From positions 11,758,847 to 11,822,846 of the forward strand of contig OY294046.1 of assembly GCA_958510825.1 (NCBI GenBank): 64,000 nucleotides of DNA. The letters are read 5' to 3'. The translations under genes and the position numbers were made by a program. Shown in pieces: positions 35,201 to 43,441 of this stretch. How positions within the stretch are numbered: the first letter of the stretch is position 1; every line of letters begins with the position of its first letter. Origin of the DNA: Brachypterus glaber. Taxonomy: Eukaryota > Arthropoda > Insecta > Coleoptera > Kateretidae. The notes under the pieces are model-generated. The model had not been told where the DNA came from. It did not search any database and saw only the letters and a program-made list of their open reading frames with translations.

Positions 35201-35593
35201 GTTATAAATATTCAAAAATTGCCATGTTGAGGTTGAAATTGTTTTTTTTTCAATTTTTCAGCCAAATTCTTCATTGGAGGATAAAAGTGTTTATGAGCAA
35301 ACTTGTAGCTCTTGAAATCCTCTATAAGTTTTTTTATATTATGCGTTTCTTTGAAAACTATATATATTTTTTTTTTTGGAAAAAATATTTTATTCTTTAC
35401 ATTTTTGTTCTGTTTATCATAAAAATTAACTAAATATTTTTTTCAGTACCGCAAAGACACCTGGGCTCAATCAATTCTTTCATACGAGACGGATAAACCC
35501 CAAAGATTGCCAATTATGGATATTGGAGTAAGAGATATTGGACATGCCAACCAAGCATTTTGGGTAGAAATTGGTGCAGTATGCTACTCCTAA
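19220..35593 (+). CDS. Fibrillar (clade A-like) procollagen alpha chain, complete, 19 exons
   Basis: Coding exons: 19220-19430, 20945-21107, 22806-22978, 23906-24276, 26814-27119, 27177-27473, 27583-27799, 27982-28232, 28544-28705, 28815-29012, 29085-29400, 29508-29731, 30311-30796, 31028-31189, 31279-31513, 31650-31946, 33366-33538, 33796-34014, 35447-35593. All junctions are GT-AG and in phase; they total 4608 bases, 1535 aa. Order: signal peptide, acidic Tyr-rich segment, half-length VWC, minor helix of about 12 triplets, hinge, 337-triplet major helix, C-telopeptide, COLFI domain. The product is a secreted procollagen expected to trimerise through COLFI and form fibrils after tolloid/BMP1-type processing; SQG-DQP after the helix is a plausible C-proteinase site. 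VWC plus COLFI matches vertebrate types I-III rather than V/XI. COLFI has six of the usual eight cysteines. An acceptor AG at 19217-19218 implies an upstream 5' UTR exon, which I could not find. Exons 1-4 depend most on splice inference. Confidence 0.95.
19617..20135. mobile_element. TTAA-flanked foldback element in collagen intron 1
   Basis: The inverted ends GGGGTCTTTCTACC and GGTAGAAAGACCCC are each bordered by TTAA (19613-19616, 20136-20139). The outer arms are about 75 bp and an inner inverted pair surrounds GTGGTCGCC and GGCGACCAC. TTAA duplication is the piggyBac hallmark, but the ends do not begin CCC, so the superfamily is inferred. End fragments recur near 20143 and 36925. Confidence 0.75.
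20945..21107 (+). CDS. Collagen exon 2: Thr/Pro/Glu linker
   Basis: Acceptor TTTCCAG; the phase joins exon 1 to give [20 protein letters not shown]... and ends SPDF plus two bases before GTACTC. Low-complexity, acidic and proline-rich, with no domain. Supported by phase on both sides rather than by similarity. Confidence 0.8.
22099..22645 (-). mobile_element. 5'-truncated non-LTR retrotransposon fragment (RNase H and C-terminal Zn motif) with 12-bp TSD
   Basis: On the minus strand, disrupted frames read NRLARAGS (end of a LINE RNase H domain), then [20 protein letters not shown] and [20 protein letters not shown], followed by [10 protein letters not shown], the CxxC-H-C motif closing many LINE ORF2 proteins with RNase H. 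The element ends at its 3' side (left) in a (ATAACC)n tail. A 12-bp duplication ATTACACCTTAT lies at 22087-22098 and 22646-22657. It sits in collagen intron 2, antisense to the gene. Frameshifts and length make it a dead copy. Confidence 0.88.
22806..22978 (+). CDS. Collagen exon 3: shortened von Willebrand C module
   Basis: Encodes [20 protein letters not shown], then [11 protein letters not shown] and DDEC: six cysteines in the pattern of the first half of a VWC domain. The second half (the CC-x-x-C part) is absent; a Thr-rich stretch and then PGY... of the minor helix follow. Ends in phase 1 before GTAAAT. Confidence 0.9.
23236..23272. repeat. (GTCT)n microsatellite
   Basis: A run of about eight GTCT/GTCC tetranucleotides, part of a dispersed repeat that also carries similar tracts near 6290, 10230, 13374 and 21500. 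Confidence 0.85.
23906..24276 (+). CDS. Collagen exon 4: minor helix, hinge and start of major helix
   Basis: [15 protein letters not shown] begins a minor helix of about 12 Gly-X-Y triplets. A non-helical segment follows ([19 protein letters not shown] to QYLQAQT), where N-propeptide processing and the N-telopeptide should lie. The major helix starts with Gly at 24124 and contributes 17 triplets, including PQGFQG. Confidence 0.93.
24789..25524 (+). repeat. Left copy of a 0.74-kb direct duplication in collagen intron 4
   Basis: Near-identical to 26065-26812 from CCACAATTGCCCAAATGCTG to CCTATTTCTA. It includes a hAT-like element body lacking its left end (ACCGGTATTTACC motifs) and about 290 bp of downstream intron. 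Similarity stops at TCTACACTG where the right copy reads TCTAG and enters exon 5. Confidence 0.88.
25994..26518. mobile_element. 525-bp hAT-like element (CAGGGCTGGCAA ends) in collagen intron 4
   Basis: The ends CAGGGCTGGCAA and TTGCCAGCCCTG are inverted; CAGGG is the standard hAT terminus. The flanks ACAAATAG (25986-25993) and ACAAATAC (26519-26526) are an 8-bp duplication with one mismatch. The interior is dense in TACCGGTATTTACC and complementary motifs. Confidence 0.83.
26065..26812 (+). repeat. Right copy of the intron 4 duplication, ending at the exon 5 splice acceptor
   Basis: Direct copy of 24789-25524, ending two bases before exon 5 with CTATTTCTAG. It carries the complete hAT end structure, so this is probably the original and the left block the derivative. 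Confidence 0.88.
26814..27119 (+). CDS. Collagen exon 5: major helix, 34 triplets with KGHR cross-link site
   Basis: 306 bases of unbroken Gly-[15 protein letters not shown] corresponds to the vertebrate helical cross-link region; its Lys codon (26910-26912) falls at vertebrate helix residue 87. The acceptor CTATTTCTAG lies at the end of a duplicated block (see 26065-26812). Confidence 0.96.
27177..27473 (+). CDS. Collagen exon 6: major helix, 33 triplets
   Basis: 297 bases of unbroken Gly-X-Y from [10 protein letters not shown] to GPKGNL. Phase 0 at both ends; GTAAGT donor. Confidence 0.96.
27583..27799 (+). CDS. Collagen exon 7: major helix
   Basis: 217 bases; with exon 8 it gives 52 triplets. 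One of several helix exons split inside a Gly codon (phase 1), giving G-GT across the junction. Confidence 0.95.
27982..28232 (+). CDS. Collagen exon 8: major helix
   Basis: 251 bases completing the split Gly codon from exon 7 and ending GDKGLT before GTAAGT. Gly-X-Y is unbroken. Confidence 0.95.
28544..28705 (+). CDS. Collagen exon 9: major helix, 18 triplets
   Basis: 162 bases (three times the ancestral 54-bp unit), unbroken Gly-X-Y, ending GFQ. Confidence 0.96.
28815..29012 (+). CDS. Collagen exon 10: major helix, 22 triplets with GFPGER
   Basis: 198 bases. Codons 28923-28940 encode GFPGER, the hydroxylatable form of the GFOGER motif bound by collagen-receptor integrins in vertebrates. 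By triplet count it falls at vertebrate helix residues 502-507. Confidence 0.96.
29085..29400 (+). CDS. Collagen exon 11: major helix
   Basis: 316 bases, ending in phase 1 (Gly codon split with exon 12). Unbroken Gly-X-Y. Confidence 0.96.
29508..29731 (+). CDS. Collagen exon 12: major helix
   Basis: 224 bases; exons 11 and 12 together total 540 bases or 60 triplets. Donor GTATGC. Confidence 0.95.
30311..30796 (+). CDS. Collagen exon 13: major helix, 54 triplets
   Basis: 486 bases (nine times 54), unbroken Gly-X-Y. Contains the position of the vertebrate collagenase site: GPQ then GPTGDRGLP at 30491-30517, with Pro where vertebrate fibrillar collagens have Ile or Leu. Confidence 0.96.
31028..31189 (+). 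CDS. Collagen exon 14: major helix, 18 triplets
   Basis: 162 bases ending GYGAM before GTGAAT, a slightly weak donor. The phase is required by the following exon. Confidence 0.95.
31279..31513 (+). CDS. Collagen exon 15: major helix with C-terminal KGHR site
   Basis: Begins [13 protein letters not shown]; the Lys codon (31285-31287) falls at vertebrate helix residue 930, the second helical cross-link lysine. Ends in phase 1. Confidence 0.96.
31650..31946 (+). CDS. Collagen exon 16: helix end, C-telopeptide, start of COLFI
   Basis: Three GPP triplets cap the helix. The telopeptide ([20 protein letters not shown] and onward, one Lys) leads to SQGDQP, a plausible C-proteinase site. COLFI begins near [12 protein letters not shown]; Cys1 is in KTCRDI. 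The Cys2 position is Ala (31925-31927). Confidence 0.95.
32110..32310 (+). repeat. Repeat shared with 33097-33250
   Basis: Carries TCAATCTATTTTCTAATCAT, a GACAGTTTCGGGCTGC block and AAGAAAACTATTTTAGACTT, all also present at 33097-33250. In the right copy, inverted flanks show that it belongs to a foldback element. Confidence 0.7.
32427..33297. mobile_element. Foldback element split by the hAT-like insertion
   Basis: AAGGACAGAAATTTT at the left is inverted at the right as AAAATTTCTGTCCTT. The next AAAATATTAATTTATT and its complement pair likewise. Removing 32477-33088 and one duplication restores a palindromic unit of about 250 bp closed around CATCAATCTATTTTC and its complement. Confidence 0.75.
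32477..33088. mobile_element. hAT-like non-autonomous element, copy 2 (612 bp, 8-bp TSD) in collagen intron 16
   Basis: Same ends as copy 1 (CGAGGGGCTGACCGCG / CGCGGTCAACCCCTCG) and the same internal GGAACTC and GTCAGGGACAAAGC blocks, but with fewer central units. A perfect 8-bp duplication AATTTATT lies at 32469-32476 and 33089-33096. It is inserted inside an older foldback element (32427-33297). Confidence 0.92.
33366..33538 (+). CDS. Collagen exon 17: COLFI core with calcium-loop residues
   Basis: [20 protein letters not shown] aligns with the family's GEYWIDPNQGC segment. The Asp/Asn residues of the calcium loop are kept, but the Cys3 position is Asp (33395-33397). Cys4 and Cys5 are present. 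Confidence 0.95.
33796..34014 (+). CDS. Collagen exon 18: COLFI
   Basis: Contains [14 protein letters not shown], the most conserved COLFI block with Cys6 and an N-glycosylation sequon (NVT), and ends DECQ with Cys7 before GTAAGA. Confidence 0.96.
34043..34859. mobile_element. 817-bp AACGTT-array element, copy 2, in collagen intron 18
   Basis: Diverged copy of 8916-9814 with ends CCCTGGTAGAAA and TTTCTACTATGG. It begins 28 bases after the exon 18 donor. A CCTGGTGGAAAAGAACG partial end precedes it, suggesting two overlapping insertions. No clean target duplication was seen. Confidence 0.78.
35447..35593 (+). CDS. Collagen exon 19: COLFI C-terminus and stop
   Basis: Encodes [20 protein letters not shown] through [10 protein letters not shown] to VEIGAVCYS and a TAA stop at 35591-35593. 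Cys8 is third from the end, as in relatives. Confidence 0.96.
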   Translation, partial: YRKDTWAQSILSYETDKPQRLPIMDIGVRDIGHANQAFWVEIGAVCYS

Positions 35594-35759
35594 ATTAAAA
35601 AAAAAAAACAAATCAAAAACCAAAAAGTGTTCCTCATCACTGCCATTTTACAGTGGAAAGCAGCTGTGTTTTATATAAAATTATTAAGTACATTTTATCT
35701 TATGATATTTATTTATGGTGCTATAGTTTTAATTGTAAATTATAGAATTAAGTATTTTT

Positions 35760-35765
35760 AATAAA
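35760..35765 (+). terminator. Collagen polyadenylation signal AATAAA
   Basis: AATAAA 167 bases after the collagen stop, in a short AT-rich 3' UTR. A 814-bp transposon starts about 40 bases further on, so the 3' end should lie between. Confidence 0.7.
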
Positions 35766-35806
35766 TAATTTTAAGAATTAAAATATTTTATTTTCCCTAT
35801 AATATA

Positions 35807-36620
35807 GAGGAAGTCAGGGTTAACTGGGCCGCTTTTTTTCATATCAAGTTTTTGAAAAACCTGTAAAAAAAAATCAAATATTTTCTATAGCAAAAGGTAG
35901 ATTATTACTATAGTTAGAACATATTAATACTTCAGACAAATATTATTTATATAAAAAAAGTTATTAACGATAAACCAGTTAACCTCGCTGGACCAGTTAA
36001 CCCCATAGGGCAGGGTTAACTGGACCACTACTCAGGGTTAACTGGTCCACTAACAAAAATGTTTTGTATTGTAATTTTTGTGAATAAAAACGATTTGAAA
36101 TAAAATAAAATTTAATTCTAACATAAAAATAGACAACATAATATGTTAAATATTAGATATGTCTCAGGGTTAACTGCTCCGGGGTTAACTAGACATGGTC
36201 CAGTTAACCCCGAACTAATTAATATTGACATAAGTGGTCCAGTTAACCCCGAACCCTGAGTGCCACCACTGAATGAAATCATAAAATTTTTATAATAAGA
36301 TATAAGAAGGCGGCAATTATGCAGAATAATTAACAAAATACTCAGTATATTAGGTAAAATATTGGTCTAGATCCTCCTATTGATAATAAAGTAATAATTA
36401 AAAAATAAAAGTTAAGGTAAATACCTACTTTTCATCGAAAAAAAAATAACTTTCTTTACTACAACTTGCACGTGGACAAGACGGTCCCTCATAATACTTT
36501 AAACAATACTACTAACTAAATATCACTAGAAATAGCCCTGTCGCCAATACTGATAAAAAAAAGTTGATAAAATCCGGGTGGACCAGTTATCCCTGTAGCC
36601 CAGTTAACCCCGACTTCCCC
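35807..36620. mobile_element. TA-flanked GGGTTAACTGGTCC-array element, copy 2 (inverted)
   Basis: An 814-bp copy of 12408-13215 in the opposite orientation. Ends are GAGGAAGTCAGGGTTAAC and GTTAACCCCGACTTCCCC, with TA at 35805-35806 and 36621-36622. It begins about 40 bases after the collagen AATAAA. Confidence 0.9.
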
Positions 36621-37008
36621 TACATTTTTAAAATTTTGTCACCATTTTAGGTTTGCCATATTGAATTTTTACTAAAATATTCGAACTTACCAAATTCAAA
36701 ATCTAGAGGGCATTTCTAATTTTTGAATATTTTAGGTCCTCCCCGTCATGACGCGCCATGTCGCTAAAATAGCATATCAAATTTCTGTGATTTTCAGCTC
36801 AAAAATAAATGAAATTAGGGTCCGCTCCACTTCATTTGAAGAAATTAAAAATTATCATACGAGATATTTGGCACATTAAAATTTTTGAATTTTACACAGT
36901 ATGGTACAAAATATATTTTATACTTAGAAAGACCCCTTAATGTGATTTTATATTACTAGGATATTTCAAAAAACACCATTTATGTCATAACAAAATTCTG
37001 TTCCTTAA

Positions 37009-37143
37009 GGGCCACTTGCACCAATGATGGTTTAACTTTAAACTTGGATTAAATTGACGGCTGACCAATCAGAACGCAGCATTTTTAACTTAAACTCGGT
37101 TTAGCTGAGATAATCCCGTACCAAAAGTTGGTGCAAGTGGCCC
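37009..37143. mobile_element. 135-bp MITE (GGGCCACTTGCACCA ends), copy 1
   Basis: The inverted ends GGGCCACTTGCACCA and TTGGTGCAAGTGGCCC are flanked by TAA on both sides. A 3-bp TWA duplication fits PIF/Harbinger. A copy of identical length is at 44024-44158. Confidence 0.87.
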
Positions 37144-37194
37144 TAATTCCTTCAAACTTTAAAAATATTTAGTTTTTAATTTTTGTTCTATATA

Positions 37195-38664
37195 CAGGGT
37201 GATCAGTAACTGCCATGCCAAAATTTAGGAGGTGATTCTACATCCAAAAATATCGTCATCTAAAGGCTCTAACGGTCTAACTCCAAAACGTCATATTTTT
37301 CAGGAGACGTAAAAAACGATTTAAAACTTAATTATAGCAATTTAGAACTTTAAAACTAGCTTGTTCACAGGTAAAAATGTTTGAAATGTGTTAATGTATT
37401 TAAAACTTTTCATTGTTATCTATTTTATATAAATTATTTGAAAATTAAATTTTAACCAAAAAAAAATCTAAATTCACTAATGGTCTAACTCCAAGGGAAG
37501 ATAAAAGAGGATACCTATCGTATTATATCGCGTAATATTATTACAAAAAAATTATATTTTTATATTTAATATATAATATTACTACTAGGTAGGCATACTA
37601 TATATACATTATTAATACCAATAATTATAATTATCATCAAACAGTAAATTAACAAATATTTGAAACGGGATCCCCTGTTGTCGAGAAATAGTTTGACATT
37701 AGTGACAGTTCTCATTTAATTGTTTTCTCACAATCATATGATGGAGTTAGACACTTAGCGACTTAAAATATTTACATTTTTGCATTTTTTGAGGCTGATA
37801 TTGGTTTAATGCAACTTTTTTTTTTTTTTGAAGTATGTTGGTAATCAGATAATGAAGCAAATTTGATAAAAATCTCATTTTTGAAAAATTTGGAGTTAGA
37901 CAACTAGATCCTTTAGTGGACGATATGAAAAAAAGTTTCTATAAAGGTTGGTCCGGAAATGAGCCCTAAGGGATACAGCCCTTCGAAGTAGACATTAAAT
38001 GAGGAACAAAAAAAGCATCAATAAAATTTTAATGCTACAGGGCGATTCTTCATTTAAAACTGAGCAAAAAAGTATTCTTCGCCAAAACACCTAAATTTAA
38101 TATTAAAGGAGTAATAGCCTCTTAAAAGTAACGTTTTTGGTCCCTGTTGAAAATTACGGGTTTGTGCACCATTTATATCCGCCCAGACCCGTCATTTTCA
38201 ATAGGGGTGGCACAAAATGTTACTTTCTCTTAATTGCATTTTTGTTGAAAACGGTTGCTTCTACAGTGTTACATTACAATATATGACATTTTTTATGTAT
38301 TTTTACTCAAGGAATCCATATTTTTACAAAAAATCCAAAAAAAGTACACATAAAAAAGTTTGGCGCAAAAATGTATTAAGCTTAATACATTATTCCGTCT
38401 AGGGACGCCTCTGGATAAATTCAAAAAAATAAATTAACATAAACTTATTGCCCTTATTAACACTAGTATACATGCAAAAGCTCGTCGCTCTACCTTAAAG
38501 AGTACCAGAGTTATTAATTAAAAACCTTATTTTTATTACAATGTTAAAGGGCCGTAGCTCCCTTAGGGCTCATTTGCGGACCAACCTTTATAGAAACTTT
38601 TTTTTAAATTTTTGGATGTAGAATCACCTCTTAAATTTTGGCATGGCAGTTACTGATCACCCTG
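37195..38664. mobile_element. 1470-bp TA-flanked element (CAGGGTGATCAGTAACTGCC ends)
   Basis: The inverted ends share at least 50 bp, from CAGGGTGATCAGTAACTGCC into GGAGGTGATTCTACATCC, with TA on both outer sides. No transposase frame longer than about 60 codons. The right half recurs in inverse orientation at 38915-40139. Confidence 0.86.
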
Positions 38665-38914
38665 TATACCTACCGTAAGATTTTTCTCTGCGATTTGACT
38701 AACAATCTAAAACAGTCGTAGAAAAAGCATAGTTTCCTCTTTAGTATTGGTTAAAGAGGAGATACTTAGTCAATGTCTTTAGTTATAAAAAAATCAAAAC
38801 ATTTTTTTTTTCATTTTGTTAAAAAAAAATCTTTTAGGAAAAAAATTGAAAAATATTTTTTCGAAAAATGAATTTTTTTTTTTTTTTCGAAAAAAAGTCC
38901 ATTTTTTTAATATA

Positions 38915-40139
38915 CAGGCTGATCAATATCTGCCGTGCCAAAATTTAAGAGGTAATTCTATATCCAAAAATATGAAAAAAAAATGGTCCGCAAATGAGCC
39001 CTAAGGGAGCTACAGCCCTTTAAAACTGTAATAAAAATAAGGTTTTTAATTAATAACTCTGGTACCCATTAAGCTAAAGCGGCGAGCTTTTGCATATACT
39101 AGTATATCCCAAGGATATACCGAATGTATGTCCTGAGGATATACTGTACGCCTGTCCTAAATATAGCTGATTAGTATCCATGTAAATAATTAATTATTTA
39201 CACTTGTTCCCGACAAAAGTGGCTATCAAATAGTATTGCGCTTTTATTGTTTTTTATTGTAAAATATTTCTATGAGCAGCTTGCACCTAGGTACAAGTTA
39301 TTTAAATTTAAGCTAATAGTTTCACAAAAAAAATAATAAAAGCAATACTATTAGCCGCGTTTGTCGGTGACATTTGTACATAATTATGTAGTAAGTTACT
39401 AATTAATTAGTAACTTACTTATCTACGAAATATATTTCCCGTTTTCCGTGGGTAATACTGACGAAATTGTCCAACAGAGGAAAACACAATATTAATATTT
39501 AATAACTGTGGAAAAAACTTACATAAACTGTTTACGTAAGTTTTTACAGACCACCGATAATAATATCCGCCATTAAAGTCACGTAAAACGCGGTAAATTT
39601 AAAATAATGAATAGCCATCGTAGGATATCCCAGGGACATCCGAAAGGACATCCACGGGACATCCCCTCGGGACGTCCCTGGTATGTACGAAGGACATACC
39701 GTATATCATTGGGATATACGGGCAGTATATCCTTAGGACATACCTTTCGGGATATCCTTAGGATATACGACTAGTCCCGGGACATGCGACATTGAAAGGA
39801 CATTGAGATGATATCCGAGGAATATTGCAATATAGCCATATAGCACACATGTGTGCTATATGGGTATTAATAAGGGCAATAAGTTTATGTTATTTTTTTT
39901 TTAATTTATCCAGAGGCGTCCCTAGACGGAAAAATGTATTAGGCTAAACACATTTTTGCCACAAACTTTTTTATGTGTAATTTTTTTAGATTTTTTGTAA
40001 AAAATATGAACTCCTTGAGTAAAAATACATAACAAATGTCATATAGTGTAATACTGTAGGAGCAACCGTTTAAAAAAAATGCAATTAAGAGGAAGTAACA
40101 TTCTGTGCCACCAAAAACGTTACTTTTTAAAAGGCTGTA
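38915..40139. mobile_element. Truncated inverted copy of the preceding element with a nested insertion
   Basis: Starts CAGGCTGATCAATATCTGCC and follows the complement of 38664 back towards about 38130, then loses similarity. An insertion at about 39100-39870 splits it: TTTTGCATATACTAG lies before and ATTAATAAGGGCAATAAG after, which are contiguous in the first copy. Confidence 0.78.
39100..39870. mobile_element. Nested element rich in GGATATACC/GGACATCC motifs
   Basis: About 770 bp bounded by TATATCCCAAGG at the left and GCTATATGGGTA at the right. Both ends carry clusters of AAGGATATACC, GGACATACC and GGATATCC, and the middle has inverted TACTAATTAATTAGTAACTT. Superfamily unknown; exact ends uncertain by a few bases. 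Confidence 0.65.
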
Positions 40140-40314
40140 GGTATATTTTTTATTTTTTTCGAAACACAAGTTTGTACTCCCTTTTTTACACATCACGATT
40201 TTTACCAAAAACAATCCCTTCTGAGAGCTTTGGTTAACGAATCTAAATGTTCCAAATTGGAAGTCTTAAAAAGTTCTCGAAACATCAAGCACACAAAAGG
40301 TCTCGGAAAGACAG

Positions 40315-40902
40315 CCCAGACAGCACAAAGATGACTTAAAGAGATCTTAAAGATGTTGTAGCTCTTAAGGACGTCTTAACTACGTCGTATGTTACAAAAG
40401 GTAACGTCTTTAAGACATATTTTTTAAGACGCCTTGCACAGGCGAATTTACAACATAATACCCCTCCCATTTACGTTGCTAGGTACGGTCGTATTGATAT
40501 AAAAAGCGTGATAAGAATTAGAATGAGAGGTAATTTGATTGTCAAAAAAAGATCTTAAAAAAAAATTGATTTTTTTTTTGTTTTTTTTTATTTTTTTTTT
40601 CAGTTTTTTTTTTAAATTTATTTTTTGAATTTGTTAATTTTTTCGTTTTTCGTAAAAATAAAATAAAAAAAAAATGGTATTTTTTTTAATAGTTGATTGT
40701 GGTTAATTTATTTTTAGCGATGAGTATCGAAGTTAATACGTCTTGTACGGATACTTAAAAGACATCTTATAGACATCATAATCAGATATCTTTTAAACAT
40801 CCCTAAAAAGAAGTCCATAAGATATCATTTTTATGTCTTTAGGCGTTCAGACATAATTAAGATCTAAAAAAGACGTCTTTAAGATATCATGTGCTGTCTG
40901 GG
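40315..40902. mobile_element. 588-bp element with CCCAGACAGCACA ends
   Basis: CCCAGACAGCACA at the left is inverted as TGTGCTGTCTGGG at the right. The flanks AGACAG and AGACGG may be a slightly eroded duplication. Both arms repeat AAGACGTCTTTAAGA and AAAGATGTC-type motifs. Confidence 0.78.
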
Positions 40903-41416
40903 AGACGGACAGACATTTTTTTTTTCTTGAAAATCATTTTCGTCAGCAAACGTTAAAAAAGCAAGGACGCAGGACTTAACTAAATAGGGGAAAATGCATT
41001 TTCAAAATGTTCATTCATTTAACTAAGCAAATTGACTTTGGATTCAGGCAATGTTTCCACTTCAGAAATTTCTCAATGTTTAAATATTGCGCCAGAAAAT
41101 TTATTTATTATTTGTCAATAGTTTGAAGAAATATAATACTATAAAGAATAAAAAAATATTTAATCTCTTTTAGCAACAATTTGAAATTAACCATAATATT
41201 ATGCTACCTAAACCATTAATTATATAACTTTTTAACCCTAATTTGACTAATCTTTCTGTCAAATGAATCTATCTCTTTTCAACTTTTTAAAAAATAATTA
41301 GTCTATCCTTCTTTAGTTGTCAAATTGGGTTTTTTATATTTCTGGTTGTCAGTTGCGTAGCCCAAAGTTTTTCATTAAATTTTTTCTTTAGGAAGAAATT
41401 TAATCTCTTATAAACC
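40903..41416. other. Upstream region of NDUFA4
   Basis: About 500 bases without another gene, AT-rich, no large inverted repeat. The NDUFA4 promoter and 5' UTR should lie here; I see no firm motif. Confidence 0.5.
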
Positions 41417-41458
41417 ATGCAAGGATTATCTATTCAAAGTCTTAAAAGGCACAAGGCT
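41417..41458 (+). CDS. NDUFA4: NDUFA4 exon 1
   Basis: Fourteen codons, MQGLSIQSLKRHKA, then GTAAGT. It is the first ATG in frame with exon 2, and the length matches the family N-terminus before the membrane span. Confidence 0.9.
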
Positions 41459-43090
41459 GTAAGTAAAAGAAAAACATTTTCTATAAAAATTTAGTCTTAC
41501 ATAACCTTTATTTGACTTTTTACCTTCCGTTTATTTATAGATTATTAATAACTTATTATTTCATAGCTTATCCCATTGTACTTTTGTACAGCCTTAGGAT
41601 GTGGTGGAGCAGTCTTCTACACTTTACGTCTAGCTTTACGTAACCCTGATGTACAATGGAACCGTAAGGATGGACAAATTTCCAATGAAGAATTCAGAGA
41701 AAAACAATACAAAGTACGTACAATAGTTGCATAACATACAACAATATACACATAAAAAATAAATATACCTACCTATGTTTCTTCCTTTTAAATATTTTTA
41801 GGTACATATGCTGTACTTATTTATACTTGCAAGGGGCCTAAAAGGTCTTTTATACAGCAGAGTGTTAATTTTAATTTCGGTGCTTCAAATGGTTTCAAAA
41901 AAATTCGTCTGTGTGTCTGTCCATGACTGTCGCATTTATATTTATATAGATACAGTTTCATCGGCTATGCTGCTCACTGTTTGTAATAATAATAATAATA
42001 ATAATAATAACTCGAGCACAAATTAGAAAGTTATCTATTTGTTGTTAACATCAAATGGACAGGAAACAGTGAATAGTACCATTTCATCCTTTTTGGGAAT
42101 CATCAGCACTGTGTATCCTGTATGTTGTTAATATTTTTAAATAAAACGTTAGATATAAATGTATGGTGCCATCTATTTTATAGACTGTCAGTTTTTAACT
42201 TATTAAAGCACAAATGTTCAATCAATATGAAAATTTAAGGAAAAATAAAGTCTTATATCAAGTATCAATGAGATAAAGAATTGTATTGTTTTTAATTAAA
42301 AAATAGGTAAGACTTAGTATCTATATATAGTATCTAGTATCTTATACTTAGTATAGACAAGCACAATTTAATAATAAAAAAAGTCTGATTAACTTCAAAT
42401 TTTCAAGACTTTACTTTGAAAAAGTGTTGGAAAAATATCAAAATGAAGTTTCAAATAAAAAATATGAAATTGTTAATTTCATATTAAAGGGGTCATACTT
42501 AAAATACGTAACGCAGGGGAGGGGGTAGTGACTAGCGTTATGAGGGGAAGGGGACTGATGTAGCTTTACATAACGCATTTTTTTTAAATAAAAAAAAAAC
42601 AGTTGGTTTTTTACTCAAATTTTTTTTCAGGGGAGTTTTGGCAAGCATGCTTGGCTTACATATTTATAAAGAGGTGGGGCAAATCGTAATGTTATAAAGC
42701 GTAACATGGGGGAGGGGTGTCAAAATTGATGAAGCTGAAGTCTGCAACGCTTTTTTGCATAACACGTTTTTAGCGCACTAGTACTTTAGAAAACTCGCCG
42801 CAAGCGGCTTGTTTTCTAAACTTGTACTCGTGAGCTAAAAACGTGTTATGGAATAAGTGCTTTAATATACTATTTGAATTTTTGATGCAAAAAAACGTTG
42901 CAAACTTCAGCTTCATTAAAATTGTAAAATTTTGCATTAAATATTTCAAGTATCACCTCAAATCACTGTTAGTTTTGTAATATGGAATGTAAAGCATTTA
43001 CGACTTATTTAAAATATTTATTTTTTGTTTCAGTTTTATTCTCCAAATGTTGATTACTCCAAGATGCAAAACCCAGCTCCAAAATACTAG
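41417..43090 (+). CDS. NDUFA4: NDUFA4/COXFA4-like mitochondrial respiratory subunit, complete
   Basis: Exons 41417-41458, 41567-41713 and 43034-43090 join in phase 0 to 81 codons plus TAG, the same length as the human protein. The product is a single-span inner-membrane protein first assigned to complex I and later to cytochrome c oxidase. Family features: the membrane segment LIPLYFCTALGCGGAVFYTL (about residues 15-34), RLALRNPDVQW after it, and the C-terminal FYSPNVDYSKM block. The human MLRQ start is replaced by MQGLSIQSLKRHK. Introns are 108 and 1320 bases; the second carries an (ATA)n tract and palindromic repeats. The neighbour 1.35 kb downstream is PPCS on the same strand, with its own promoter presumably. 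Confidence 0.95.
41567..41713 (+). CDS. NDUFA4: NDUFA4 exon 2 (membrane span)
   Basis: 49 codons from LIPLYF to EKQYK before GTACGT. Contains the hydrophobic span and the conserved RLAL-x-NPDV-x-W block. Confidence 0.95.
41980..42010. repeat. (ATA)n microsatellite in NDUFA4 intron 2
   Basis: About nine trinucleotide units following TTTGTAATAATAA. Confidence 0.88.
42731..42925. repeat. Palindromic repeat in NDUFA4 intron 2
   Basis: GAAGCTGAAGTCTGCAACGC pairs with GTTGCAAACTTCAGCTTC, with inner pairing of TAACACGTTTTTAGC and GCTAAAAACGTGTTA. About 110 bp before the exon 3 acceptor. Confidence 0.72.
43034..43090 (+). CDS. NDUFA4: NDUFA4 exon 3 and stop
   Basis: FYSPNVDYSKMQNPAPKY and TAG; acceptor TTTTTTGTTTCAG. 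FYS-x-NVDYSK is the family C-terminal signature. Confidence 0.95.
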   Translation, partial: FYSPNVDYSKMQNPAPKY

Positions 43091-43235
43091 ACATTTAATT
43101 TTTAAGTAGTAATAATGTTAACTAAATTAAAACCTAAATATTAGTTACTATTTGTAAATAGTCATAGTTTGCATGTTTGTAGACAATTCCAACTTAAATC
43201 GTAAGATCAAAAAAATGTAAAAGTTGATAAAAATC

Positions 43236-43241
43236 AATAAA
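43236..43241 (+). terminator. NDUFA4 polyadenylation signal AATAAA
   Basis: AATAAA 146 bases after the NDUFA4 stop, the first canonical signal downstream. Confidence 0.72.
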
Positions 43242-43349
43242 CTGTTACCTACATTTCAGGAGTATTTTATTTACCTGCCTAACATTAATGGAGCTCTCTA
43301 CAACTAGAATTATGAAACAAAAGACGTCTACCCTATCTCTATCTCATTT

Positions 43350-43441
43350 GTGCTACACTTTCCAGCCAACCAAATAAATACTGTATTTGTTTTTCATACA
43401 ACAAATACAGTATTTATTTGGTTGGCCGGAAAGTGTAGCAC
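43350..43441. repeat. Hairpin with about 42-bp arms downstream of NDUFA4
   Basis: GTGCTACACTTTCCAGCCAA through ACTGTATTTGTT pairs almost perfectly with the downstream complement; loop about 8 bases. Part of this sequence (AATACAGAATTTGTTTGGTTGG) recurs near 43606-43627. Confidence 0.84.
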
